Assembly (NCBI RefSeq): GCF_024055795.1
Contig: NZ_JAMXMY010000006.1
Span: forward strand, 124,001-188,000
Direction: 5' to 3'
Source of the DNA: Actinoallomurus purpureus
Lineage (GTDB): Bacteria; Actinomycetota; Actinomycetes; Streptosporangiales; Streptosporangiaceae
DNA length: 64,000 bases
Shown here: positions 7,803 to 16,834 of the stretch, piece after piece
Numbering within the stretch: the stretch's first letter is position 1
Layout of the letters: each line of letters opens with the position of its first letter
Translations under genes and position numbers: made by a program
The notes under the pieces: generated by a model
Told to the model about the DNA's origin: nothing
The model's database searches: none
The model's input: only the letters and a program-made list of their open reading frames with translations

Positions 7803-8642
7803 GTGAAGCTGCTGCGTGTCGGAGCGGAAGGCGCCGAACGGCCCGCGGTCCTGGCGGAGGACGGCTCGCTCCTCGATCTGTCCGGCCTGACCCGCGACGT
7901 CGACGGCGACTTCCTCGCCACGGGCCTGGACCGCGCCAGGTCGGCGTACGCGGCAGGCGAGCTGCCGCCCATCCAGAACACCAAGCGGATCGGCGCACCG
8001 GTGGCCCGGCCCGGCAAGGTCGTGTGCATCGGCCTGAACTACCGGGACCACGCGGAGGAGACGGGCGCCGAGCTCCCGGCGGAGCCAATCATCTTCATGA
8101 AGGCGTCGAACACCGTCGTCGGCCCGAACGACGACGTGCTCATCCCCCGGGGCAGCGAGAAGACCGACTATGAGGTCGAGCTCGCCGTCGTCCTGGGCGG
8201 CCGGGCCCGCTACCTGGAGTCCCCCGAGGACGCCCGTGCGCTCATCGCGGGGTACGCGATCAGCAACGACGTCTCCGAGCGGGAGTTCCAGCTGGAGCGC
8301 GGCGGCACGTGGGACAAGGGCAAGTCCTGTGAGACCTTCAACCCCCTCGGGCCGCACCTGGTGACCGCCGACGAGATCGAGGATCCGCAGAACCTCGGCC
8401 TGCGCCTCTGGGTCAACGGCGAGCTCCGCCAGGACGGCGACACGAAGAACATGATCTTCCCGGTCGACCATCTGATCTGGTACCTCAGCCAGTTCATGGT
8501 CCTGGACCCCGGTGACGTCATCAACACCGGCACCCCGGCCGGCGTCGCGCTCGGCAGCCCGGGTATCTCCTTCCTTCGTCAGGGTGACATCGTGGAACTC
8601 GAGATCGACGGGCTCGGGCGGCAACGGCAGAGGCTCGCATGA
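7803..8642 (+). CDS. 2,4-diketo-3-deoxy-L-fuconate hydrolase (FAH family)
   Basis: A 279-residue fumarylacetoacetate-hydrolase-fold enzyme. The metal ligands are visible as Glu124 and Glu126 in [11 protein letters not shown] and Asp156 in [11 protein letters not shown]. The closest known relatives cleave 2,4-diketo-3-deoxy-L-fuconate to pyruvate and L-lactate, the last step of the non-phosphorylating fucose route; this agrees with the adjacent fuconate dehydratase and the downstream lactate genes. The GTG at 7803 follows AGCAGGGGG. It overlaps the next gene by four bases (ATGA), so it heads the operon. Confidence 0.87.
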   Translation: MKLLRVGAEGAERPAVLAEDGSLLDLSGLTRDVDGDFLATGLDRARSAYAAGELPPIQNTKRIGAPVARPGKVVCIGLNYRDHAEETGAELPAEPIIFMKASNTVVGPNDDVLIPRGSEKTDYEVELAVVLGGRARYLESPEDARALIAGYAISNDVSEREFQLERGGTWDKGKSCETFNPLGPHLVTADEIEDPQNLGLRLWVNGELRQDGDTKNMIFPVDHLIWYLSQFMVLDPGDVINTGTPAGVALGSPGISFLRQGDIVELEIDGLGRQRQRLA

Positions 8643-9922
8643 AGGTCATCGCACTCGACGCCTACGACATCCGGTTCCCGACCTCGCGGCAGCTGGACGG
8701 CTCGGACGCCATGAACCCGGATCCGGACTACTCGGCCGCGTACGCCGTGCTCCGCACGGACGACGGTGCCGAGGGCCACGGGTTCACGTTCACGATCGGG
8801 CGCGGCACGGAGGTGTGCGTCGCGGCGATCAACGCGTACGCACCCCTCGTCGTCGGCCTCGACATCGACCTGTCCGACCTCGGCGGGTTCGCGCGTCGGC
8901 TGGTCCACGACTCGCAGCTGCGCTGGCTCGGCCCGGAGAAGGGCGCGGTCCACATGGCCGCCGCCGCCGTCATCAACGCGGCGTTCGACCTCGCCGGGCG
9001 CGTCGCCGGCAAACCCGTCTGGCGGCTGCTGGCGGACCTGACGCCCGAGCAGATCGTCGACCTGGCCGACTGGAGGTACCTCACCGACGCCCTCCGTCCG
9101 GAGGAGGCCGTCGACCTGCTGACGGCGGCCCGCGCCGGGCGGGAGGAACGCGAGGCCGCACTACTGGCCACCGGCTACCCCGCCTACACGACGACCCCCG
9201 GCTGGCTCGGTTACACCGACGAGAAACTGGTGACCCTGGCCCGGGAGGCCGTCGAGGAGGGTTTCACCCAGATCAAGCTGAAGGTCGGCGGCGACCTGGC
9301 GGACGACGTGCGCCGCCTGGAGCTGGCCCGCCAGACGGTCGGACCCGACATCCGCATCGCGATCGACGCGAACCAGCGGTGGGACGTCGGCCAGGCGATC
9401 GAGTGGGTCGAGGCGCTCAAGCCGTACGACCCGTGGTGGATCGAGGAGCCGACCAGCCCCGACGACATTCTCGGCCACGCCGCCGTGCGCAGGTCCGTCC
9501 GGCCCGTCCGGGTGGCGACCGGCGAGCACGTGGCGAACCGTGTGATCTTCAAGCAGATGCTGCAGGCCGAGGCGCTCGACGTGCTGCAGATCGACGCCTG
9601 CCGCGTCGCGGGCGTGCCGGAGAACGTCGCGATCCTCCTGCTCGCCGCGAAGTACGGCGTGCCGGTCTGTCCCCACGCCGGAGGCGTCGGGCTCTGCGAG
9701 GTCGTGCAGCACCTGTCGATGTTCGACTACCTGGCGGTCAGCGGGAGCACCGAGAACCGCGTGATCGAGTACGTCGACCACCTGCACGAACATTTCACCG
9801 ACCCGGTGCGGGTCCGCGACGGCCACTACCTCGCGCCGACGGCCCCCGGCATGTCCGCACAGATCAAGGCCGAGAGCCTGCTCGAATACGCCTACCCCGA
9901 CGGCGCCGCCTGGAGGTCTTGA
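8639..9922 (+). CDS. fucD: L-fuconate dehydratase (enolase superfamily)
   Basis: A 427-residue enolase-superfamily dehydratase that converts L-fuconate to 2-keto-3-deoxy-L-fuconate. The KxK base motif is Lys213/Lys215 (IKLKVGG), the Mg ligands are Asp243, Glu269 and Glu296, and the general acid is His346 (CPHAGGVGL). The spacing equals that of characterised Xanthomonas FucD as I recall it, and the N-terminal [20 protein letters not shown] stretch is nearly identical to that enzyme. This gene fixes the substrate of the locus. It overlaps the hydrolase by four bases and is one base from the next dehydrogenase. Confidence 0.95.
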   Translation: MKVIALDAYDIRFPTSRQLDGSDAMNPDPDYSAAYAVLRTDDGAEGHGFTFTIGRGTEVCVAAINAYAPLVVGLDIDLSDLGGFARRLVHDSQLRWLGPEKGAVHMAAAAVINAAFDLAGRVAGKPVWRLLADLTPEQIVDLADWRYLTDALRPEEAVDLLTAARAGREEREAALLATGYPAYTTTPGWLGYTDEKLVTLAREAVEEGFTQIKLKVGGDLADDVRRLELARQTVGPDIRIAIDANQRWDVGQAIEWVEALKPYDPWWIEEPTSPDDILGHAAVRRSVRPVRVATGEHVANRVIFKQMLQAEALDVLQIDACRVAGVPENVAILLLAAKYGVPVCPHAGGVGLCEVVQHLSMFDYLAVSGSTENRVIEYVDHLHEHFTDPVRVRDGHYLAPTAPGMSAQIKAESLLEYAYPDGAAWRS

Positions 9923-9923
9923 C

Positions 9924-10670
9924 GTGGAGTTCAGCGGTATCAGGGCCATCGTCACCGGAGGGGCCTCCGGCATCGGGCTCGCCACGGCGCGCCTGATGAC
10001 CGAGCGAGGCGCCACGGTGAGCTGCCTCGACCTGTCCGCCCCGCCCGAGCCCCTGCACGGTGTGCGGACGGACGTACGGGACGACGCGTCGGTCCGCGCG
10101 GCGGTCTCGGCCGCGGTGGACCACCTCGGCGGCCTGGACGTGCTCGTCAACAACGCCGGGATCGGCGCGCAGGGCACGGTCGAGGACAACGAAGACGACG
10201 AGTGGCGCAACGTCTTCGACGTCAACGTGTTCGGCATGGTGCGGGTGAGCCGGGCCGCCCTGCCGCACCTGCGCCGATCCGAGCACGCCGCGATCGTCAA
10301 CACCTGTTCGATCGCGGCCACCGCCGGGCTGCCGCAGCGCGCGCTGTACTCGGCGACCAAAGGTGCCGTTCAGTCGCTCACTCTGGCGATGGCGGCGGAT
10401 CACCTGCGCGACGGGGTCCGGGTGACATGCGTCAACCCGGGCACCGCCGACACGCCCTGGGTCGGCCGGCTGCTCGCCGCGACCGACGATCCGGAGGCGG
10501 AGCGGGCCGCACTGGCGGCCCGCCAGCCGAGCGGGCGGCTGGTCAGCGCCGAGGAGGTCGCTGTGGCGATCGCCTACCTGGCCAGCCCGCTGGCGTCGGC
10601 GACGACAGGAACGGCGCTGGCGGTCGATGGGGGCATGGCCGGCCTGCGACTTCGCCCAGAGAAATTCTGA
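9924..10670 (+). CDS. 2-keto-3-deoxy-L-fuconate dehydrogenase (SDR)
   Basis: A 248-residue classical SDR with TGGASGIG at 11-18, NNAG at 76-79, Ser129, Tyr142 and Lys146. It lies between fuconate dehydratase and the importer, and SDRs in this position oxidise the C4 hydroxyl of 2-keto-3-deoxy-L-fuconate with NAD to give the 2,4-diketo acid for the FAH-family hydrolase. The GTG at 9924 is one base after the dehydratase stop and follows TGGAGG. Function is inferred from the locus; the family alone is not substrate-specific. Confidence 0.87.
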   Translation: MEFSGIRAIVTGGASGIGLATARLMTERGATVSCLDLSAPPEPLHGVRTDVRDDASVRAAVSAAVDHLGGLDVLVNNAGIGAQGTVEDNEDDEWRNVFDVNVFGMVRVSRAALPHLRRSEHAAIVNTCSIAATAGLPQRALYSATKGAVQSLTLAMAADHLRDGVRVTCVNPGTADTPWVGRLLAATDDPEAERAALAARQPSGRLVSAEEVAVAIAYLASPLASATTGTALAVDGGMAGLRLRPEKF

Positions 10671-10679
10671 GAGGACGCG

Positions 10680-11738
10680 ATGAAGCGAAAGATGCTCGCG
10701 GCCGGTGCCGCGTTCGCGGCGGCCGCGGTGCTGCTGGCCGGCTGCGACAACAGCGAGGGCAGCAGCGGATCGTCCGGCGGTGGCAGCGCTGTCGTCGGGG
10801 TCGACTACCCCCGGTCGGACACCGACTTCTGGAACTCCTACATCAAGTACGTGCCCCAGTACGGCAAGCAGTTCGGCCTCGACCTGAAGACGACCAACTC
10901 CGAGAACGACGTCTCCAAGCTCGCCGCCAACGTGCAGACGCTCATCGGCCAGGGCGTCAAGGGCGTCGTGCTGGCGCCGCAGGACACCGCCGCGGTCGCG
11001 CCGACGCTCGGCCAGCTCAAGACGAAGAAGATCCCGGCCGTCACCGTCGACACCCGCCCCGACACCGGCGACGTGTACATGGTCGTCCGCGCCGACAACC
11101 GCGCGTACGGCGAGAAGGCCTGCAAGTTCCTCGGGGACACCCTGAAGGGCAAGGGCAAGGTCGCGATGCTCGAGGGCGACCTGGCCTCGATCAACGGCCG
11201 CGACCGTACTGAGGCCTTCAACCAGTGCATGGCCCAGAACTACAAGGGCATCAAGGTCATCGGCCTGCCCACCGAGTGGAAGGGTGACGTCGGCGCGAAC
11301 AAGCTGCAGACCACGCTGGCCGCCAACCCCGACCTCGGCGGCATCTACATGCAGGCCGGCGGCGCGTTCCTCGCCCCGACGCTGAACGTGCTCAAGCAGA
11401 AGGGCCTGATCTTCCCGCCGGGCAACCCGAAGCACATCGCCATCGTGTCCAATGACGGCATCCCCGAGGAGATGAAGGCGATCGGCGCCGGGCAGATCGA
11501 CGCCACCGTGTCGCAACCCGCCGACCTGTACGCCAAGTACGCCCTGTACTACATCAAGGCGGCCATCGACGGGAAGAAGTTCGCTCCGGGCAAGACCGAC
11601 CACGACTCGACGATCGTCGCGCCGCGGCCCGGTCTGCTCGAGGACCAGCTGCCCGCGCCGCTGGTCACCAAGGACGGGAGCTACCCGGGTTCGCTGAAGT
11701 CGACCGACCCGCAGCTTTGGGGCAACCAAGTCAAATGA
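10680..11738 (+). CDS. Sugar ABC transporter substrate-binding lipoprotein
   Basis: A 352-residue extracellular binding protein of the periplasmic-binding type 1 (ribose/galactose-like) group. Residues 1-22 form a lipoprotein signal with the lipobox LLAGC, and a Ser/Gly linker follows. The two-lobed domain contains ENDVSKLAANVQTLIGQGVK and NDGIPEEMKAIGAGQIDATV, usual in sugar-binding members. It is nine bases after the dehydrogenase and overlaps the ATPase gene by four bases. It probably captures L-fucose at the cell surface. Confidence 0.9.
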   Translation: MKRKMLAAGAAFAAAAVLLAGCDNSEGSSGSSGGGSAVVGVDYPRSDTDFWNSYIKYVPQYGKQFGLDLKTTNSENDVSKLAANVQTLIGQGVKGVVLAPQDTAAVAPTLGQLKTKKIPAVTVDTRPDTGDVYMVVRADNRAYGEKACKFLGDTLKGKGKVAMLEGDLASINGRDRTEAFNQCMAQNYKGIKVIGLPTEWKGDVGANKLQTTLAANPDLGGIYMQAGGAFLAPTLNVLKQKGLIFPPGNPKHIAIVSNDGIPEEMKAIGAGQIDATVSQPADLYAKYALYYIKAAIDGKKFAPGKTDHDSTIVAPRPGLLEDQLPAPLVTKDGSYPGSLKSTDPQLWGNQVK

Positions 11739-13252
11739 GCGTTCCAGCCAGTGCCGCGGCCGGCCCCCGGCCGGTCGCGGCGGCCCACAGGATCGATAAA
11801 CGGTTCGGCGTGACCGTCGCGCTCGACGACGTCTCCCTGACCGTCCGGGACGGGGACGTGCACGCCCTCGTCGGCCGGAACGGCGCCGGGAAGTCGACGC
11901 TCGTGTCGGTGCTCACCGGCCTCGTCGCGCCGGACTCCGGCTCAGTGGAGTTCGACGGCCGGTCCGCGCCCCCGCTCGCGGACCGCGAGGCGTGGCGGCA
12001 GCGGGTCGCCTGCGTCTACCAGAAGTCGACGGTCATCCCCTCGCTGTCGGTGGCCGAGAACCTCTTCCTGAACCGCCAGGGACGCGGCTTGATCTCGTGG
12101 GGGGCGCTGCGTCGCCGTGCCCGCGAGCTGCTGGAGACGTGGGAGGTCGACGTCGACGTCCAGGCGCCGGCCGCACGCCTCAGCGTCGAGCAACGCCAGC
12201 TGGTGGAGATCGCGCGGGCGCTGTCGCACGGCTCGCGGTTCATCATCCTGGACGAGCCGACCGCCCAGCTCGACGGCCAGGCGATCGAGCGGCTGTTCGA
12301 CCGGATGCGGTCGCTGCGTGAGTCCGGGGTGACCTTCCTGTTCATCAGCCACCACCTCGACGAGGTGTACGAGGTCTGCGACACCGTCACCGTGATGCGC
12401 GATGCCCGGCACATCATGACGTCCCCCGTCCCGGAGCTGGGCAAGGCCGACCTCATCACCGCGATGACCGGCGAGGCGACCGGCCTGATCGATCTCGGCG
12501 CGGACCGGCCCACGCCGGCGGCCGGCGAGGAACGCGCGCTCACCGTCACCGGGCTCGGCGTTCCCGGCGTCTTCGAGGACGTGTCCCTGTCCGTGGCGCC
12601 CGGCGAGATCGTCGGGCTGGCCGGGGCCGTCGGCTCCGGGAAGATGGCGGTCGGCGAGTCGATCGTCGGCCTCCGCCGGGCCGGGCAGGGCACCGTGAAG
12701 ATCGGCGGTGTGACGCCCCGGCCGGGCAGCGTGCCGGCCGCGCTGCGGGTCGGCATCGGGTTCGTCCCGCAGGACCGGCATCGCGAGGGTCTGGTGCCGG
12801 GCCTGTCCATCGCCGAGAACGCCACGCTCACCGTGCCAGAGCGGCTCGGCCGCTTCGGGTTCGTCGGCTCCCGGCGACGCGACGAACTCGGCGTCAAGGC
12901 CATCGGCGACCTGGACATCAAGGCGGCCGGACCCGAGCAGCCCGTGTCCGCGCTGTCCGGCGGCAACCAGCAGAAGGTCGTCATGGCCCGCGCCCTCGCC
13001 AACGAGCCCAAGGTGCTGGTGCTCATGCAGCCCACCGCCGGGGTCGACGTCAAGGCCAAGGAGACGCTCCTCGGCACGGCCGCCGCGGCGGCCGTCGGCG
13101 GTGCCGGGGTACTCATGATCTCGGACGACCTCGACGACCTGCGTCCCTGCGACCGGGTCATCGTCCTGTTCAAGGGCGCCGTCGTCGCCGAGATGGCGAA
13201 GGGCTGGGACGACAACGAACTGATCGCCGCGATGGAGGGTATCGGTGACTGA
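11735..13252 (+). CDS. Sugar ABC transporter ATPase, two domains, second one degenerate
   Basis: A 505-residue double ATPase of the RbsA/MglA type, the normal length. Domain 1 is intact: Walker A GRNGAGKST at 47-55, an LSVEQRQ signature and Walker B with LDEPTAQLD. In domain 2 the P-loop reads GAVGSGKM (297-304), with Met in place of Ser/Thr, although the signature LSGGNQQK is kept. The Walker B reads LVLMQPTAGVD, so the Asp and the catalytic Glu are Met431 and Gln432. Domain 2 should bind poorly and not hydrolyse ATP. ATG at 11735 overlaps the upstream stop. Fuels fucose uptake with the neighbouring permease. Confidence 0.92.
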   Translation: MSVPASAAAGPRPVAAAHRIDKRFGVTVALDDVSLTVRDGDVHALVGRNGAGKSTLVSVLTGLVAPDSGSVEFDGRSAPPLADREAWRQRVACVYQKSTVIPSLSVAENLFLNRQGRGLISWGALRRRARELLETWEVDVDVQAPAARLSVEQRQLVEIARALSHGSRFIILDEPTAQLDGQAIERLFDRMRSLRESGVTFLFISHHLDEVYEVCDTVTVMRDARHIMTSPVPELGKADLITAMTGEATGLIDLGADRPTPAAGEERALTVTGLGVPGVFEDVSLSVAPGEIVGLAGAVGSGKMAVGESIVGLRRAGQGTVKIGGVTPRPGSVPAALRVGIGFVPQDRHREGLVPGLSIAENATLTVPERLGRFGFVGSRRRDELGVKAIGDLDIKAAGPEQPVSALSGGNQQKVVMARALANEPKVLVLMQPTAGVDVKAKETLLGTAAAAAVGGAGVLMISDDLDDLRPCDRVIVLFKGAVVAEMAKGWDDNELIAAMEGIGD

Positions 13253-14258
13253 GACACAGACGGCGTTGGCCGCGCCGGCCCGGGGCCGGATCGCCGCGCC
13301 ACGGCTCGCGCGCCTGCGCGACCTGGCGCTGGTGCCGGCGATCATCGTGATCGGGATCGTCGGATATCTGGTCAATCCGGTGTTCCTGCACTGGGACAAC
13401 CTGGTCAACGTGCTGCAGCAGCAGTCGGAGATCTCGCTGCTCGTGCTCGCCGAGGCGCTGGTGCTGATCTGCGGCCGGATGGACCTGTCGCTGGAGTCGA
13501 CGTTCGGCCTCGCACCGGGCGTCGCCGCCTGGCTGGTGCTCGCCCCCGGGATCACGCACGGCGTCCACTGGTTGTCCGGCGCCTGGTCGATCCCGGTGAC
13601 GCTCGCCGTCGGCCTCGTCATCGGCTGGGTCAACGGCCTGCTGATCGTCCGGTTCCGGCTCAACGGCTTCATCGTCACCCTGGGCATGCTGATCGTGCTG
13701 CGCGGCCTGCTGACCGGCATCAGCGGCGGCAAGACCTTCTTCAACCTGCCGTCCTCGATGATCTACCTGGGGAACGCCGTCTGGCTGGGGCTGCCGGCGT
13801 CGATCTGGATCTGCCTGATCCTGTACGCTGCCGCGATCGCGGTGACCGGATACACCCGCTTCGGACGGTCGCTGTACGCCGTCGGCGGCAACCCCGACGC
13901 CGCCCGCGCCGCCGGCATCCGCGTCGACCGCGTGCTGTGGACGACGCTCGTCCTGGCGAGCGCGCTGGCCGCCCTCGGCGGCCTGCTGCTCACCGGCCGC
14001 CTCGCGTCCGTGGCCGCGAGCCAGGGCAACGGCGCGATCTTCACCGTGTTCGCGGCGGCGGTCATCGGCGGCGTCTCGCTCAACGGCGGCAAGGGCACGA
14101 TCTTCGGGGCCTTCACCGGCATCCTGCTGCTCTACATGATCCAGAACGTCCTCACGCTGGCGGGCGTCCCGGCGCAGTGGATCGGCGCGCTCAACGGCGG
14201 CATCATCCTCGTCGCCCTGATCATCAGCCGTATCACGTCGGGCCAGGCACAGGAGTAG
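13245..14258 (+). CDS. Sugar ABC transporter permease
   Basis: A 337-residue membrane protein of the BPD_transp_2 (RbsC-like) family with about nine hydrophobic helices. The GFIVTLGMLIVLRGLLTGIS region and the GGNPDAARAAGI loop, which contacts the ATPase, are family markers. The N-terminal 25 residues are a cytoplasmic tail. The GTG at 13245 overlaps the ATPase gene by eight bases. Only one permease gene is present, so it should act as a homodimer with the double ATPase. Confidence 0.92.
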   Translation: MTETQTALAAPARGRIAAPRLARLRDLALVPAIIVIGIVGYLVNPVFLHWDNLVNVLQQQSEISLLVLAEALVLICGRMDLSLESTFGLAPGVAAWLVLAPGITHGVHWLSGAWSIPVTLAVGLVIGWVNGLLIVRFRLNGFIVTLGMLIVLRGLLTGISGGKTFFNLPSSMIYLGNAVWLGLPASIWICLILYAAAIAVTGYTRFGRSLYAVGGNPDAARAAGIRVDRVLWTTLVLASALAALGGLLLTGRLASVAASQGNGAIFTVFAAAVIGGVSLNGGKGTIFGAFTGILLLYMIQNVLTLAGVPAQWIGALNGGIILVALIISRITSGQAQE

Positions 14259-14260
14259 CG

Positions 14261-15178
14261 ATGGAGCACCGCAGACTCGGATCCTCACCGGTCGAGGTGA
14301 CAACGCTGTCATTCGGTGGTGCGGCCATCGGCGGGCTCTACGCCCCGGTGTCCGACGCCGACGTGACGGCGGCCGTCCGCCGCGCGCAGGAACGCGGCAT
14401 CGGGTACTTCGACACCGCGCCGCACTACGGTGCCGGGCGCAGCGAACGCCGCCTCGGCGCCGCCCTGTCCGGCGAGTACGTCCTGTCGACCAAGGTCGGA
14501 CGGCTCCTCGTCCCCCTGGAGCCCGGGGAGCCGCCCGAGCCGGAAGGGTTCACCGACCCGCCGCCGTACAAGCGGGTCTGGGACTGGAGCGCCGACGGCA
14601 TCCGCCGGTCCCTGGAGGAGTCGCTGCGACGCCTCGGCGTCGACCGCGTCGACGTCGTTTACCTGCACGACCCCGACGACCACGAGGGCGAGGTCTACGC
14701 GACGGCGTACCCGGCGCTGGCCGCCCTCCGCGACGAGGGCGTGGTCGGCGCGATCGGCGCCGGGATGAACCAGACCGCCATGCTCACCCGGTTCGTCGAG
14801 CGCCTCGACCTGGACGTCGTGCTGTGCGCGGGGCGGTACACCCTTCTCGACCGGTCGGCCGAGAAGGACCTGCTGCCCGCGTGCGAACGGCGTGGCACGT
14901 CCGTCGTCATCGGTGGCGCCTACAACTCCGGCCTGCTGGCCGGCGGCACGACGTACGACTACGCGCCCGCCCCGCCGGAGATGCTGGAGCGCGTCGCCGG
15001 CCTGGAGCGGGTGTGCGCCGAACACGGCGTGCCGCTGCGCGCTGCCGCGCTGCGGTTCCCCCTCCGGCATCCGGCCGTGGCGAGCGTCCTCGTCGGCTGC
15101 CGGAACACGGCCGAGGTCGACGACAACGCGGAGCTGTTCGAGATGGAGATCCCCGAGACGCTGTGGGCGGAACTGTGA
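14261..15178 (+). CDS. L-fucose dehydrogenase (aldo/keto reductase)
   Basis: A 305-residue aldo/keto reductase with the catalytic tetrad Asp51, Tyr56 (FDTAPHYG), Lys78 (LSTKVG) and His136 (YLHDPDD). Relatives include D-threo-aldose 1-dehydrogenase, which oxidises L-fucose at C1 to L-fucono-1,5-lactone. That is the first step needed here and no other gene in the locus supplies it. It starts three bases after the permease and nine bases before the lactonase. Assigned from family plus locus. Confidence 0.87.
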   Translation: MEHRRLGSSPVEVTTLSFGGAAIGGLYAPVSDADVTAAVRRAQERGIGYFDTAPHYGAGRSERRLGAALSGEYVLSTKVGRLLVPLEPGEPPEPEGFTDPPPYKRVWDWSADGIRRSLEESLRRLGVDRVDVVYLHDPDDHEGEVYATAYPALAALRDEGVVGAIGAGMNQTAMLTRFVERLDLDVVLCAGRYTLLDRSAEKDLLPACERRGTSVVIGGAYNSGLLAGGTTYDYAPAPPEMLERVAGLERVCAEHGVPLRAAALRFPLRHPAVASVLVGCRNTAEVDDNAELFEMEIPETLWAEL

Positions 15179-15187
15179 GGAGGACGC

Positions 15188-16057
15188 GTGAGTGAGCTCG
15201 GGCCGGTGGACGCACACCACCACCTGTGGGACACGGCCGTCCGGGACTACCCGTGGATGGACGGCCCCTGGGCCGATCCCCTCCGAGGCCGGTTCGACGC
15301 CGCCCGCTACACCGATCTGACCAGGCCGTACGGTGTGCGCGACTCGATCGTCGTCCAGGCGCTGCAGGACGTCGGCGAGACGTACGACCTGCTGTTCGCC
15401 GGGGACAATCCGGTCGAGACCGAGTACGGCGACGAACCGGGCCCGATCGTGGGCGTGGTCGGCTGGGTGGATCTGACCGCGTCCGACGTCGCGGACCGGA
15501 TGGCCGAGGTACGCGAGAGCCCGTCCGGTCACCTGCTCGTCGGGGTCCGGCACGCGGCGCAGGACGAACCGGACCCCGAGTGGCTGCTGCGGCAGGACGT
15601 CCAGCGCGGCGTCCAGGCCGTCGGGGCCGCCGGCCTGGTGTACGACGTGTTGGTCCGGCCGCCGCAGGCCGCGGCGGCCCTGGCGCTCATGCGCCGGCTG
15701 CCGGAGGTCTCCTTCGTCCTCGACCACGCCGGCAAGCCCGACATCGCCGGCGGCGTGTGGGAGCCGTGGGCGACCTGGATCACCTCGCTGGCGGCGCTGC
15801 CCAACGTGACCGTCAAGCTGTCCGGCCTGGTCACCGAGGCCGCCCCCGACTGGAAACCGGACGACATCCTCCCGTACGCTCGCCACGTGCTGCACTCCTT
15901 CGGCGCCGACCGCGTCATGTACGGCTCCGACTGGCCGGTCTGCACGCTCGCCGCGTCCTACGAACAGGTCCTCGATCTGGCCCGCGAGGCGGTGCCGCCG
16001 GGCGACCGGGACGCCGTCTTCGGCGGAACCGCCCGACGCGCGTACGGGCTGGGTTGA
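15188..16057 (+). CDS. L-fuconolactonase (amidohydrolase family)
   Basis: A 289-residue amidohydrolase-2 TIM barrel with DAHHHLWD at 8-15 and metal or active-site residues in LDHAGKPD and MYGSDWPVC. Lactonases of this family (cog3618 type) open L-fucono-1,5-lactone to L-fuconate, feeding the dehydratase. The GTG at 15188 follows GAGGAGGAC. Spacing to neighbours is under ten bases on both sides, so it belongs to the same operon. Confidence 0.88.
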   Translation: MSELGPVDAHHHLWDTAVRDYPWMDGPWADPLRGRFDAARYTDLTRPYGVRDSIVVQALQDVGETYDLLFAGDNPVETEYGDEPGPIVGVVGWVDLTASDVADRMAEVRESPSGHLLVGVRHAAQDEPDPEWLLRQDVQRGVQAVGAAGLVYDVLVRPPQAAAALALMRRLPEVSFVLDHAGKPDIAGGVWEPWATWITSLAALPNVTVKLSGLVTEAAPDWKPDDILPYARHVLHSFGADRVMYGSDWPVCTLAASYEQVLDLAREAVPPGDRDAVFGGTARRAYGLG

Positions 16058-16061
16058 GACC

Positions 16062-16766
16062 ATGCGGGTCGCCCTCTTCGTCACCTGCGTGAACGACACG
16101 CTCTTCCCCGGCACCGGGCGGGCGACCGTCCGGCTGCTGGAGCGGCTCGGCTGCACGGTCGAGTTCCCGCTCGAGCAGACCTGCTGCGGTCAGATGCACT
16201 TCAACACCGGCTACCGCGACGACGCCCGGCCGCTCGCCCGCCGCTTCACCGCGGTGTTCGACGGCTACGACGCGGTCGTGGTGCCGTCCGGGTCGTGCGC
16301 GGCGATGGTCCGCGAGTGGTACCCCTCGCTCGGCGTCGAGCCGCCGGCCGGGGTCTACGAGCTGTCGGAGTTCCTGGTCGACGTCCTGAAGGTCACCGAC
16401 GTCGGCGCGTACTTCCCGCACACGGTGACCTACCACCCGACCTGCCATTCGCTCCGGTCGCTGAAGGTCGGCTCGAGGCCGTTCGATCTGCTGTCCCAGG
16501 TGCGCGGGCTCACCCTCGTGCCCCTGGGCGGCGCCGACGAGTGCTGCGGGTTCGGCGGCACGTTCTCGCTGAAGAACTCGGCCGTGTCGGCCGCGATGTG
16601 CGCCGACAAGGTGCGGGGCGTGCTCGACACCGGCGCCGAGGTGCTGTGCGCCGCCGACAACTCCTGCCTCATGCACATCGGCGGATCCCTGGCCCGCCAG
16701 CGCACCGGCGTCCGCGTCGTGCACCTGGCCGAGATCCTCGCCTCGACGGAGGAGGATCCAGCATGA
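16062..16766 (+). CDS. lutA: L-lactate utilisation Fe-S subunit LutA
   Basis: A 234-residue protein with two cysteine-rich CCG domains (QTCCGQMHFNTGYR and DECCGFGGTFSLK), as in LutA/YkgE. Together with LutB and LutC it oxidises L-lactate to pyruvate. It lies four bases after the lactonase, so it is part of the fucose transcription unit. That makes sense, because the diketo route releases L-lactate. Its stop overlaps the ATG of a 23-codon ORF that leads into lutB. Confidence 0.92.
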   Translation: MRVALFVTCVNDTLFPGTGRATVRLLERLGCTVEFPLEQTCCGQMHFNTGYRDDARPLARRFTAVFDGYDAVVVPSGSCAAMVREWYPSLGVEPPAGVYELSEFLVDVLKVTDVGAYFPHTVTYHPTCHSLRSLKVGSRPFDLLSQVRGLTLVPLGGADECCGFGGTFSLKNSAVSAAMCADKVRGVLDTGAEVLCAADNSCLMHIGGSLARQRTGVRVVHLAEILASTEEDPA

Positions 16767-16834
16767 GCGAGCGGAGCGAGCGAATCATGAGCATGGCGCG
16801 CCCGGTCACTCCTCCGACGAAGGAGGCCGCATGA
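16763..16834 (+). CDS. 23-residue mini-ORF bridging lutA and lutB
   Basis: An in-frame ORF beginning MSERSERIMSMARPV and ending in TGA at 16832-16834. Its ATG overlaps the lutA stop and its stop overlaps the lutB ATG, both as ATGA, and GGAGGAGG lies before it. The first codons come from a GAGCGAGCGGAGCGAGCG repeat that is also seen near actinobacterial start codons elsewhere. It could be a translated leader that couples lutA to lutB, or a fortuitous repeat insertion. A second site, AAGGAGG, also precedes lutB directly. Confidence 0.35.
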   Translation: MSERSERIMSMARPVTPPTKEAA

